NCBI GenBank assembly: GCA_021613375.1
Contig: CM038704.1
Location: 3,411,905-3,475,904, forward strand
Origin: Megaleporinus macrocephalus
Lineage: Eukaryota > Chordata > Actinopteri > Characiformes > Anostomidae
Length of the DNA: 64,000 bases
Direction of reading: 5' to 3'
Below are positions 48,993 through 59,399 of the stretch, piece after piece; the first letter of the stretch is position 1; the number at the start of each line of letters is the position of its first letter. A model generated the notes under the pieces. The model was not told where the DNA came from. It saw only the letters and a program-made list of their open reading frames with translations, and made no database searches. Made by a program: the position numbers and the translations under genes.

Positions 48993-51047
48993 AGAGACCA
49001 CCCTTACACAGAGACCACCCTTACATTTGTTTCCCTTCCAGCCATAACCTACTATTAAATAACTACTGTTACGTATATCATATTGGGACCACTCAGTAGA
49101 ATAAGACTACCTTTGGAAAAAGTCTGTAAGGATAAATAAAATGAATGAGTGTATTCATGGTTATTAAGTAGGCCAATACAGTCATTAATAAGCAGTTACA
49201 ACACATTAATAAACAGAACAACAGTAAACTCACCTTTGTTTACACTGTTATAGCTCAGATTGTGATGTTCTCCAGTTCTCAGTTAGCATTAAACCTGGCA
49301 GCTTCATTACGTATTCATATTCATAATATAGAATAGCTCGCAATATCTCTGTTTATTAATGTGTAATAACTGTTCTTCGTAAAGTCTTTATGACCTAACA
49401 AATCAATAAACTCATTTTAAGCCATTCATGAACTCTTTATAAGAGGAGCCTGATTCACATCAGTCCCACTCTGAAGACTCCTGACAATCTCAGATCATCT
49501 CTTACTGTGTCAGAGACCACCCTTACACAGAGACCACCCATACATTTGTTTACTTTGCATCCAAAAACAACTATGAATTAACTACTGTTATGTATATTAT
49601 ATGGGGACCACTTGGTAGAATAAGACTACCTTTTGTATATGAGACTATATTTATAAATACTATAAAGGATAGTATTAAATGAGTGTATTAACGATTATTA
49701 ATTTGGTCATACAGTCATTATTACATAGTTACAACACATTTATAAAAGGACAACAGTGATCTGATGTTAGAATAACAGTGACCACCCTTACACAGAGACC
49801 ACCCTTACATTTTTTTTCCCTTCCAGCCAAAACCTACTATTAATTAACTACTGTTATGTATATAATATGGGGACCACACAGTAGAATAAGAATACCTCTG
49901 TAAAGTCTTTAAGTGTATTCATGGTTATTAAGTAGGCCATACAGTCATTATTATGCAGTTACAACACATTAATAAACAGAATAACAGTGAACTCACCTTT
50001 GTTTACATTGTTAAAGCTCAGATTGTGATGTTTATTGATCCTCTCCATCAGTCAGCATTAAACCTGCCAGCTTATTTACATATTCATATTCATAATAGAG
50101 AATAGCTCAATTCAGTCCTGTTTATTAATGTGCAATAACTGTTTATTAGTCCTTCGTAAAGTCTTTATGACCTAAAAAATCAATAAACTCATTTAAGCCA
50201 TTCATGAACTCTTTATAAGGGGAGCCTGATTCACATTAGTCCCACTCTGAAGATTCCTGACAATCTAAGATCATGTCTTACTGTGTCAGAGACCACCTTT
50301 ACACAGAGACCACCCTTACATTTGTTTACTTTGCATCCAAAAACAACTATAAATTAACGACTGTTATGTATATCATATGGGGACCACTTGGCAGAATAAG
50401 ACTACAATTGTAAATACTATAAAGGATAGTATTAAATAAGTGTATTAATGATTATTAATTAGGTCATACAGTCATTATTCCATAGTTACAACACATTTAT
50501 TAAAGGACAACAGTGATCTGATGTTAGAATAACAGTGAACTCAGGTTTGTTTACACTGTTAAAGCTCAGATTGTGATGTTTATTGATCTCCATCAGTCAG
50601 CATTAAACCTGGCAGCTTCATTATATATTCATATTCATCATTTAAAACAGCTCACTTTATCACTGTTTATTAATGTGTAATAACTGTTGTTTGTAAAGTA
50701 TTTATAGCCTAACAAAGCAATAAACTCATTTTAAGCCATTCATGAACTCTTTATAAGGGGAGCCTGATTCACTTCAGTCGCACTCTGAAGATTCCTGACA
50801 ATCTAATATCATCTCTTACTGTGTCAGAGACCACCCTTACACAGAGACCACCCTTACATTTGTTTCCTTTCCAGCCAAAACCTACTATTAATTAACTACT
50901 GTTATCTATCATATTGGTACCACTCGGTAGAATAAGACTACCTTTGTTAAGCCTTTAAGGATAGTATTAAATAAGTGTATTAATGATTATTAATTAGGTC
51001 ATACAGTCATTATTACATAGTTACAACACATTTATAAAAAGGACTGT

Positions 51048-51960
51048 GCCCCTACTGCCTCAACAGTCCTTAATATATACCAGTCCTTAATATATACCAC
51101 GCCCCGCCCAGGCTAAACCATATTACAGGTACAGATAAACACAAAAAAAGCTGGAGCTTGATGTTCTCCTCTCTGGATAAGATCAAAGTGCTGTTTATCT
51201 GATGGGAGGACAGTGTTGGTCTTCCAGGTGATTGTTAGAAGTCCAATTTTCTCTGTAGCGTTTATTGATTTTTATATTATATCCATTTTTTTATTTCTCT
51301 CTATACTTATGCAGGTGGATCGTAGGGCTGGACTCAAACATTAGTTCGCTGGAAAGGTGTTTAGTTTCTAACTTTGGGATTCGGATATTATTATTTTCTT
51401 TTTAACACTGTCGAAACTTTTTTTCAATCCAGAAAACCCACCACTCCACCCGTATTCAAGCACTTCAGCCTTATCTGAATGAACCTAAAACAGCCCAGTG
51501 TACAGCTATATACAGGGTGAGTCAAAAGTCTCAGGACACCCTTTTATTTTACAAGCGAAGGGGAAATTGACGTTTCTGAATACCCCAGCAAGTAACGGAT
51601 GAGGGGGCCTATCTTCTAGGCTATATCCTGAACATGGCCGCGATCCAGAAAGCCGCCATATTAAACCAAGGCCAAGGCTAAGGAAGGTGGTCGCGTAGAA
51701 GATCAAAGAAGACCAGAATTGTCTCAGAAATGGATTGATGGAATCAGATTTGCCATTTATCTTGTGGTTCTTATGGTTTACATTTATTGGTTAATAATTA
51801 TCAGTACTGTGTTTTCTGAAAGCCCCAGCTGACTCAACAGCAGCCAGTCACCACTTAAGGGGGGAAAAAGGCCCCTCCTACCTCAACAGCAGTCCTTAAT
51901 ATATACCACGCCCCGCCCAGGCAAAACCATCTTACAGGTACAGATAAACATATCTACAAA
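51048..51960. repeat. Composite insertion in the tandem array, with flanking direct repeats
   Basis: CAGTCCTTAATATATACCAC and GCCCCGCCCAGGC occur at both 51065-51115 and 51890-51920. Between them, 51148-51720 is a direct duplicate of 53758-54300, including GGAGCTTGATGTTCTCCTCT and ACAGGGTGAGTCAAAAGTCT. Confidence 0.8.
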
Positions 51961-52079
51961 AAATAAATCAATTAACACCAAAATCTCTTTCACCCATTAT
52001 TGTGCACCGACATATACACCCTATGGCCATAACATCCACACAACTACCAGTAAGTACTACATTTATTAACTGTTTTTTT

Positions 52080-52210
52080 TCTCTCCCCAGGTGTTCCAGT
52101 CTCCACAGACCCCCCCCCCTCTCCTGCATGGTCATGGACCCTCCTAAACAATACAAAAAAAGGAACTGGTCTGGCTGCCACTCTTTTGACACCAGGATCC
52201 CAGGTTAGTC
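52080..52210 (+). other. Exon-like segment, plus strand, low support
   Basis: A strong acceptor-like tract ending TCTCTCCCCAG (52081-52091) is followed by about 112 bases with an ATG opening MDPPKQYKKRNWSGCHSFD, then a CCCAG|GTTAGT donor-like site at about 52203. It looks like a first coding exon of a transposon protein, but I do not recognise the family. It may equally be chance. Confidence 0.25.
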
Positions 52211-53400
52211 TACTTGTTATATAATCTTACATGTAACTGTCCAAACGACCCGAAAGTGATGGGAGCTGACGCCAGCCTCTCAGCTTTGTTTACACTGTTA
52301 AAGCTCAGATTGTGATGTTTATTGATCTTCTCCATCAGTCAGCACTAAACCTGGCAGCTTCATTATATATTCATTGCCATCATATAGAACAGCTCACTTT
52401 AGCCCTCTTTATTAATGTGTAATAACTGTTTATTAGTACTTCTTTATGACCTAACTGAAGATTCCTGGCAATCTCAGATCATCTCTTACTGTTTCAGAGA
52501 CCACCCTTACACAAAGACCACTTTTACATTTGTTTCCTTTCCAGCCAAAACCTACAAATAATTAACTATTGTTATGTATATCATATTGGTACCACTCGGT
52601 AGAATAATAATACCTTGGTAAAGTCTTTTAGGATAAATAAAATGAATGAGTGTATTCATGGTTATTAAGTTGGCCATACAGTCATTATTAAGCAGTTACA
52701 ACACATTAATAAACAGAACAACAGTGAACTCACCTTTGTTTACACTGTTAAAGCTCAGATTGTGATGTTCTCCATCAGTTAGCATTAAACCTGCATATTC
52801 ATATTCATAATATAGAACAACTCACTTTAGCCCTGTTTATTAATGTGTAATAACTGTTATTAGTCTTTTGTAGAGTGTTTATAATCTAATGAATCAATAA
52901 ACTCATTTTAAACCATTCATGAACTCTTTATAAGGGGAGCCGGATTCACTTCAGTCCCACTTTGAAGATTCCTGGCAATTTCAGATCATCCCTTACTGTG
53001 TCAGAAACCACCCTTACACAGAGACCACCCTTACATTTGTTTCCTTTCCAGCCAAAACCTACTATGAATTTACTACTGTTATGTATATCATGTTGGTACC
53101 ACTCGGTAGATTAAGACTACTTTTGTAAATAAGACTACATTTGTAAATATTATAAAGGATAGTATTAAATAAGTGTATTAATGATTAATAATTAGGTCAT
53201 ACAGTCATTATTACATAGTTACAACACATTTATAAAAAGGACAACAGTGATCTGATGTTAGAATAACAGATTGTGATGTTTATTGATCTTCTCCATCAGT
53301 ATAGAACAGCTCACTTTAGCCCTGTTTATTAATGTGTAATAACAGTTAATTAATACTTTGTAAAGTGTCGATGATCTAATGAATCAAAAAACTAATTACA

Positions 53401-53889
53401 AACCATTCATACATGCTTGATACAAAAATCTATTATATTATTTGAACTCTATATTAATTAATTAAAAATTAATCATTAATTCTATAGTTTTAGCAGCAAA
53501 AAAAAATGTGTCTTCACCTTCATTACAGCTTCCACTCTTTTCAGAAGACTCACTAAGTTTCTCAAAGTTCAGTCTTGGATGGCGAAAAGCAGAAATTAAA
53601 CTAAATCAGCTTCTAAGAACACATTCAGTGAGGTTCTAGACTCTGGGCTGGTCAGTGCACTGTTCTGTGAACAGCTATACATCCTTTCAGACCCCCATGT
53701 TGTTGAGGGGTCACAGTGGGAGGATGGACAGAAACACCTGTGGACACCTGTTCTCAAACCCAAAGCTGGAGCTTGATGTTCTCCTCTCTGGATAAGATCA
53801 AAGTGCTGTTTATCTGATGGGAGGACAGTGTTGGTGGGTCTGCTAGGTCTTCCAGGTGGTTGTTAGGAGTCAAATTGTCTATTTTCAAT
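53401..53889. repeat. Degraded repeats before the inverted repeat
   Basis: 53640-53760 is the reverse of the 1700-1880 type repeat. 53758-53880 duplicates 51148-51245. Confidence 0.55.
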
Positions 53890-54886
53890 ATTTATTATAT
53901 CATTTTTTTATTTCTCTCTATACCTATGCAGGTGGATCGTAGGGCTGGACTCAAACATTAGTTCGCTGGGAAGGTGTTTAGTTGCTAACTTTGGGATTCG
54001 GATATTATTATTTTCTTTTTAACACTGTAGAACCTTTTTTTCGCTCCAGAAAACCCACCACTCCACCCGCATTCGAGCACTTCAGCCGTATCTGAATTAA
54101 CCTAAAACAGCCCAGTGTACAGCTATATACAGGGTGAGTCAAAAGTCTCAGGAAACCCTTTTATTTCAGAAATTAAGGAGAAAATTAAGCATCTGAATAC
54201 CCCAGCAAGTAACGGGTGAGGGGGCCTATCTTTTAGGCCATGTCTTGAACATGGACGTGATCTAAAAAGCCACCATACTGAATCAAGGCCAAGTTTTTCC
54301 AATGGGAAGGCAATCATCTGGTATATCAAAAAAGACCTCAGAAAATTGTCTCAGAAATCGATTGATGGATATATCTCTTATGCAATATCTCTTATGGTTC
54401 AAACGTTATCAACACAGAAAGTTGCAACAACAACCACCACACTGAACAACATGTTTATGTGCTGTCCCTGGTGCTGGACACAGATCTGAAGGTGCGGACA
54501 ATTCTGGTCCTCTTTGATCTAAAAGATAGGCCCCCTCACCCGTTACTTGCTGGGGTGTTCAGATACGTAATTTTCCCCTTTGCTTGTAAAATAAAAGGGT
54601 GTCCTGAGACTTTTGACTCACTGTGTATTAAAGCTTCACACTGGGCTGTTTTAGGTTTATTCAGATAAGGCTGAAGTGCTTGAATACGGGTGGAGTGGTG
54701 GGTTTTCTGGAGTGAAAAAAAGTTGACAGTGTTAAAAAGAAAATAATAATATCCGAATCCCAAAGTTAGCAACTAAACACCTTCCCAGTGAACTAATGTT
54801 TGAGTCCAGCCCTACGATCCACCTGCATAGGTATAGAGGGAAATAAAAAAATGGTTATAATAAATAAAAAAAAATAATAAATGCTG
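53890..54886. repeat. Large inverted repeat, about 350-bp arms
   Basis: Left arm 53890-54240 and right arm 54521-54886 are reverse complements along most of their length, including GTGGATCGTAGGGCTGGACT, CCACTCCACCCG, GGGTGAGTCAAAAGTCTCAG and CCCCAGCAAGTAACGGGTGA. The spacer is about 280 bases. The half-copy at 51255-51690 matches the left arm. This resembles two head-to-head copies of a short element or a foldback transposon. Confidence 0.88.
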
Positions 54887-55216
54887 CAGAGACTCACCGT
54901 GTACTATCCAGCCGGTGTGTGTTTGTACATTATGTAATATCAGTGCAAACATTAATCTGTGGACATTAATGTACAGAGCTCCTGGGTGGGCGGAGCTTCA
55001 AATATCGGCTGGTATTCAGCAAAGCCATAGTGGATTCTCCTGAATAATTCATATCTTCAACTTTGTGGCCAAATTAATCAGATAAGGACTAAAAGAAGGT
55101 GGTCTCTGACTTTTACACAGCGCCGTGAAGACCATTCACAACAACTCAAACAGGTTCTGCCTTAAAGGCGGCACCTCTGAGAGCCACTCTCAGCATCTTC
55201 AAAGAGGGTTATAGTT
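54887..55216. other. Intron 1 near exon 1, no gene seen
   Basis: Single-copy sequence without recognised features. Confidence 0.4.
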
Positions 55217-55440
55217 CCACACGTGTAGATCACAGCTGGGTTTTCAGCCCTCAGTCACAAGAATCTTGGTATTATGGGATTGTGAGCTGCCCCACCTTAA
55301 ATCTAAAATACTTTAAAGAAAGGAAAAAAAGGAGCTTTTTGGAATAAAACGACGAGTAAGACGTTTTACCTGCGAGGCAGCCTATGATTGATAGCAGCAG
55401 TAGCCGTTTCCATAGTAACGTCATCTTCAGTTGCCAAGGG
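55217..55440 (-). repeat. Segment A of the duplicated signal-peptide-exon unit
   Basis: ACACGTGTAGATCACAGCT, then CAGCCCTCAGTCACAAG and TATTATGGGATTGTGAGC align with 58558 onward and 58856 onward. The similarity ends just 5' of the start codon (TTGCCAAGGGCGA). It includes exon 1 and about 150 bases of adjacent intron. Confidence 0.85.
55370..55424 (-). CDS. cntn3: Contactin-3 coding exon 1 (signal peptide)
   Basis: Coding sequence starts ATGACG at 55424 in a good initiation context (A at -3) and encodes MTLLWKRLLLLSIIGCLA before a phase-1 donor G|GTAAAAC at 55369. The basic K-R then leucine-rich core is a signal peptide; cleavage probably follows the Ala around residue 19-21. W-K-x-L-x-L-L-S-x-I-G-C-L resembles the contactin-3 signal peptide. 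The G joins CT of exon 2 to give Ala in the correct frame. Two tandem relatives lie upstream at 58713 and 59010. Confidence 0.9.
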
Positions 55441-55507
55441 CGAATATGACTCTCATCCAATTGCTTGTGAATGGAACGGTTTTTCCCTTGAATGCAGGAT
55501 GTATAAT
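55425..55507 (-). other. 5' UTR part of exon 1 with acceptor
   Basis: TTTTGTCCCACAG directly above 55507 is a good acceptor, suggesting that the exon with the start codon is internal and that one or more non-coding exons lie upstream. The 5' UTR part of the exon would be 83 bases. Confidence 0.6.
55427..55456 (-). promoter_or_regulatory. Upstream open reading frame of nine codons
   Basis: An ATG at 55456 opens MRVIFALGN and stops at TGA two bases before the contactin start codon. It is in a different frame and could reduce initiation at the main ATG. The duplicated copies lack this part. Confidence 0.5.
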
Positions 55508-56046
55508 CTGTGGGACAAAAGTAATTACAGAAATAATTAAAATGAGACATTTTGGGCCAAATGTGACAGCCTGCTTCTATCTTTACCCCCTTCTTTCTTC
55601 TCTTCTTTCTTCTTTCTCTCTTTTTTTCTGCTTCTCACACTCACCAGTGATCACACTCACCAGATCACCTTCACTCCTAAGACTAAAAGCTGCTAGGAAT
55701 AAAAAAAAGAACCCCAAAATTAAAAAAAAAACAAGAAAAACACACCAACGGAGTGAAAACACCAGCCTCGCCGGAGAGGCTCCGGATTAAAAGAGCGCCT
55801 GAGAGCGCCAGCTGTACGAGCGAGATGACATTTTGATTATGAAGCGGCGGAAAGAGCCGGAGCCGTGTTCTTTTAAAGTGCTCTGTAATTGGAACCCCTT
55901 CACCTCAGCCTCTTAGAAATTATACGCCGCTCAGTTCGGGAGGTTAAGAAGCTCCGCGCCGTCCAAATTACGCGCCGCTCCTCAAACAAACACAAACTTG
56001 CTTCCTCGCAGCCGCTGACCCCCACTGTTGCTTCCCCGTCACCCAT
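55508..56046. other. Upstream region of exon 1
   Basis: 55575-55660 is pyrimidine-rich and 55700-55745 is A-rich. 55780-56010 is GC- and CpG-rich, single-copy, and could be regulatory. Confidence 0.4.
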
Positions 56047-56292
56047 ACTACGCTGCCAAAAGTATTCGCTCGTCTGCCTTCACACGTATATGAGCTTGAG
56101 CTACGTCCCGTTCTTAATATATGGGGTTTAATATGATGCCGGCCCAACCTTTGCAGCTTTGACAGCTTCAACTCTTCTAGGAAGGCTCTCCACATGGTTT
56201 AGGAGAGTGTTTGACCGACAGTTCTTCCAGAAGCACATAAATATAAAAACCACTCTCCTCACCTGCCTGACACACCCCACTGGAGACTTATG

Positions 56293-56530
56293 CCTCTGTT
56301 ACAGGGTGATGTCATCTCATAACACAGTCCTTATTGCCCACTTACCAGCAACAGTGGCACTCCCTTTAGACAACGCTACACAGCACTCTGGCAGCTGATT
56401 AATCAAAACCAAGTGGGTGAACTGACCAATCAGAGCACACTACTCTCATTGGAAGGCGGGGCTTGAAGGCATTGTGATTCAAACACTGTACTAATACTAT
56501 ATGATACTGAAACGATACCGATTATTAGCA
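56293..56530 (+). mobile_element. Unnamed dispersed element X, copy 1
   Basis: Sequence from TGATGTCATCTCATAACACA through GGAAGGCGGGGCTTGA to GATACTGAAACGATACCG. Copies lie at 57894-58141 (reversed) and 59081-59320. Likely a SINE or MITE; ends not resolved. Confidence 0.65.
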
Positions 56531-56670
56531 TTTCATTATTTTTTTTAGCCCATGTTGGACGAGAAGGTCTGGCTCACAGTCTCTGCTCTAATTCAGCCCA
56601 AAGGTGTTCTATCAGGTTGAGGTCAGGACTTCTTTCACACCAAACTCGCTCCTCCATGTCTTTGTGGACC

Positions 56671-57171
56671 TACATTACTGCTCAAAAGTTTGGGATCACA
56701 GTGAAATGTTCTTGTTTTCAATGGAGTATCTTCCTTTCTTAACACAACAATGGACTGACGGGTCTCTAAAGAAAGTTGTTTCTTTCTGGTCATTGTGAGT
56801 CGGTCAGCAAGCCATCAACTGCTGATCTTCAGATACTAAACTAACCTAGAATGTTGTTCTCCCTTTTATACTCACTTATTAGTAGAATGTTTTGCAGCTG
56901 TGCATTACAATTGAGCAAGAGTGTCCTAACAACCAATTAGTCCAATAACATCCTTAACTTGGATTGGTGGTCGTACCAGGAGATTTAGACAGAGGACTGA
57001 GAATTACTGATAATAGAACTATATGCAAAATAAGCCTCTATAGAAAAATAGACTTTAATACAAACATTTTTATTCTTTAAAATCATCTGATACACTTACA
57101 TTAATTAAGAAATGGACAATATTGTTTGTGAATTGCATGAAAATTGCATGAAACTTTTGAGCGGTAGTGTA
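56671..57171. mobile_element. Tc1/mariner-type MITE, copy 2
   Basis: Ends TACATTACTGCTCAAAAGTT and the reverse of AACTTTTGAGCGGTAGTGTA. Nearly identical to 5703-6200 across about 500 bp, so the family was active fairly recently. Confidence 0.9.
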
Positions 57172-57366
57172 ACTTTGGGCACTGGTGTGCAGTCATGCTG
57201 GAACAGGAAGAGGCCCGTCCCCAAACCGTCCCCACAAAAATTGGGCCGTGAAATTGTCCCTCTAGGTACTTGGTTTTATACACCTGTGGCCATGGAAGTG
57301 ATTGGAAAACCTAAATTCAGTGATTTGGATGGGGGAGTGAATACTTTTGGCAAAACAGTGAGTGTA

Positions 57367-57893
57367 TTTACAGGCGCCAGCATTCCATGCAGAGCCATGT
57401 TAAGCCTATTTACCGCATCCTTCCTAGCAGCTACCTTTCCAGGACAAGTTCTGCTGAAGGCTGGAGCTGCGAAAGAACTGGTACAGAGAACCGCAACCCC
57501 CTTCAGCAAGGCTCTGTATCACGGTCAATGCCTGCTGCTCTCAGGGCCCTCAGATTTAGCCCCCTGCTGCTGAGCTTGTATAGGGCAGGTGTATGGAAGA
57601 TGTTCTGCTGAAGCTCTGGTGTCTCCCTGATGTGAGCGAGGTGCACAGATGCCGAGCAGAAGACATTAAAAATGAAAAACACCAGCATTTTGAGTTACAA
57701 AAGTTCAATTTCTTATAGAGTTAAATGCAAATGTTTCGGGCACCGCTGGTCAAATTCCACATCAAAGTCATCAAAATCAACACTTCCACATCAAAGTGAA
57801 CACATCCACTCAAAACACACTTCTGAACATTCTAGTGGACTAATGCTGGTGCCTGGCTAAACTTAAAACATGGGCAAAAAAATATATAAAACT
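57367..57893. other. Upstream region, partly repeat
   Basis: 57370-57660 is balanced single-copy sequence with an open plus-strand frame of no recognised similarity. From 57690 AGTTACAAAAGTTCAATTTC and CCACATCAAAGT repeats resemble an old DNA element. Confidence 0.35.
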
Positions 57894-58141
57894 CTAATAA
57901 TCGGTTTCAGTATCATATAGTATTCGTACAGTGTTATGATAATCATATCTTACAATATAGTATTCATCACTGTGCCTTCAAGCCCCGCTCTCCAATGAGC
58001 CAAGTGTGCTCTGATTAGTTGGCTCACCCACTTGGTTCTGATTAATCAGCTGCCAGAGTGCTGTGTAGCATTGTCTAAAGGGAGTGCCAATGTTGCTGGT
58101 AGGCGGGCAATAAGGACTGTGTTACGAGATGACATCACCTT
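57894..58141 (-). mobile_element. Element X, copy 2 (reversed)
   Basis: TCAAGCCCCGCTCTCCAATG and GAGATGACATCACC are the reverse complement of the copy at 56293-56530. Confidence 0.65.
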
Positions 58142-58478
58142 GGTACAGAGGAAAAGGCCTCCAATGAGGTGTTTCAGGCAGATGAGGAAAGTGGTTTTAT
58201 ATTTATTAGTGGAATGTATAGTTATTTATGCACTGAAGTCCATTCATGGTGGTGACTGTCTTAAAATAGTCTTTTCCTCATTCCGAAGTGAAACTGGTTA
58301 AAGAAAGAGGACGATTTATGATTTACGATTTCTCTCTTTTTAGGTCGTTTCCTGTTTTATGTTGCTTGTCCATATAAACGGTCTGCAAAGTAACAAAGTA
58401 CATGCCCAACAGAGAAACTCTCTCCCACTGAAACCCCTTTTCTCAGCTGCTGGAAACACCTAGTTGGAATCCCAGGCC
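58142..58478. other. Upstream region, nothing recognised
   Basis: Single-copy AT-rich sequence between element X and the duplicated exon units. Confidence 0.35.
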
Positions 58479-58786
58479 CTTTTCTCTGTTACAAGATGAC
58501 AAGATGACATCATCATGCAACACAATCCTTAATGCTTGCAAAGAGTTACTTGTCCACATGTGTAGATCACAGCTCAGTTTTCATCCCTTAGTCCCTTAGT
58601 TACAGGAAAGATGGCATTATGGGATTGAGAGCATACAACCTGCCAAATAATAATATTAATAATAATAATAATAGCGCTTCGGAGTAAAATGACAAGCAAG
58701 TCGATGTTTTACCTGCCAGGCAACCTATGACTGACAGCAGCAGTAGCCATTTCCATAGTAACATCATCTTCAATTGCCAAGGGTGA
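58479..58786 (-). repeat. Duplicated exon unit B (308 bp)
   Basis: Runs from CTTTTCTCTGTTACAAGATG to GCCAAGGGTGA and is directly followed by unit C. It contains intron-like sequence, a TAA tract near 58650-58672 and a full copy of the signal-peptide exon. Confidence 0.9.
58713..58767 (-). CDS. Intact duplicate of the contactin-3 signal-peptide exon
   Basis: Starts ATGATG at 58767 and encodes MMLLWKWLLLLSVIGCLA, ending in G|GTAAAAC at 58712: the same length (55 nt), same phase and same donor as exon 1. It could splice in frame to exon 2 as an alternative first coding exon. Against this, the duplicated block stops about 15 bases 5' of the ATG, so the acceptor and 5' UTR of exon 1 are absent and a separate promoter or acceptor would be needed. 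Expression is unknown; it may be a decoy. Confidence 0.6.
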
Positions 58787-58939
58787 CTTTTCTCTGTTAC
58801 AAGATGACATCATCATGCAACACAATCCTTAATGCTCGTAAAGAGTGTTACTTGTCCACATGTGTAGATCACAGCTCTACCTTCAACCCTCAGTTACAGG
58901 AAAGTTGGCATTATGGGATTGAGAGCATAGAACCTGACA

Positions 58940-58973
<34 letters not shown>

Positions 58974-59080
58974 GTTTGAAGTAAAATGACAAGTAAGCCG
59001 ATGCTTTACCTGCCAGGCAACCTATAATTAATAGCAGCAGTAGCAGTTTCCATAGTAACACCTTCAATAGGCAAGGGTGA
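58787..59080 (-). repeat. Duplicated exon unit C (294 bp)
   Basis: Tandem neighbour of unit B, with the same start CTTTTCTCTGTTACAAGATG. A further CTTTTCTCTGTTAC begins at 59081 and runs into element X, which suggests how the boundaries arose. Confidence 0.9.
59010..59061 (-). pseudogene. Degenerate duplicate of the signal-peptide exon (start lost)
   Basis: Reads VLLWKLLLLLLIIGCLA and ends in G|GTAAAGC, but the ATG is gone: one codon is deleted and the first remaining codon is GTG. The frame and donor are otherwise kept. It would need an upstream ATG to be used. Confidence 0.8.
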
Positions 59081-59320
59081 CTTTTCTCTGTTACAAGATG
59101 ACATCACCATAACACAATTCTTATTGCCCACCTACCGGAAAGCTTGGCACTCCTTCAGATATTGCTACACAGCCCTCTGGAAGCTGACTGATCAGAACAG
59201 AGTGAGCTGACCAATCACAGCCCACTTGGCTCATTAGTAGGCGGGGCTTGATTCACAGTGATTCAAAGAGCGCATAAATAATATACGATACTGAAAAGAA
59301 TCTGATTATTAGGATTATAA
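59081..59320 (+). mobile_element. Element X, copy 3
   Basis: GATGACATCACCATAACACA to GGCGGGGCTTGATTCACAGT matches copy 1. It directly abuts the end of unit C. Confidence 0.65.
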
Positions 59321-59399
59321 TGACACAGATGACTGATATTTGGGGCTGATATTCATTTATCATAAATTGGACGTTTATGGTGTGAAAAGTTCAAAAACT

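Larger units (their letters stand above)
48993..53400 (+). repeat. About 520-540-bp tandem array, seven anchors
   Basis: The anchor GAGACCACCCTTACACAGAG starts near 48993, 49512, 49780, 50290, 50828, 52498 and 53004. Units also share AAGCTCAGATTGTGATGTT, CCATTCATGAACTCTTTATA and TTAATGTGTAATAACTGTT. One spacing (268) marks an internal deletion. The 1670 spacing contains an insertion from about 51040 to 52275. Confidence 0.92.
56047..57366 (-). mobile_element. Nested Tc1-like element
   Basis: The outer ends TACTACGCTGCCAAAAGTAT and the reverse of AATACTTTTGGCAAAACAGT bracket Tc1-like fragments in reverse orientation (GCCCAACCTTTGCAGCTTTG matches the 3' end of the element at 25176, reversed). 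Two elements have inserted inside it: 56293-56530 and 56671-57171. Confidence 0.8.

Noticed and set aside
52002..52208. 68-residue plus-strand gene
   Set aside because: Most of it lies upstream of a polypyrimidine/AG tract; at best the last part is an exon fragment, listed separately with low confidence.
57112..57573. 153-residue plus-strand frame
   Set aside because: The first half is MITE and Tc1 sequence and the second half has no recognised domain.
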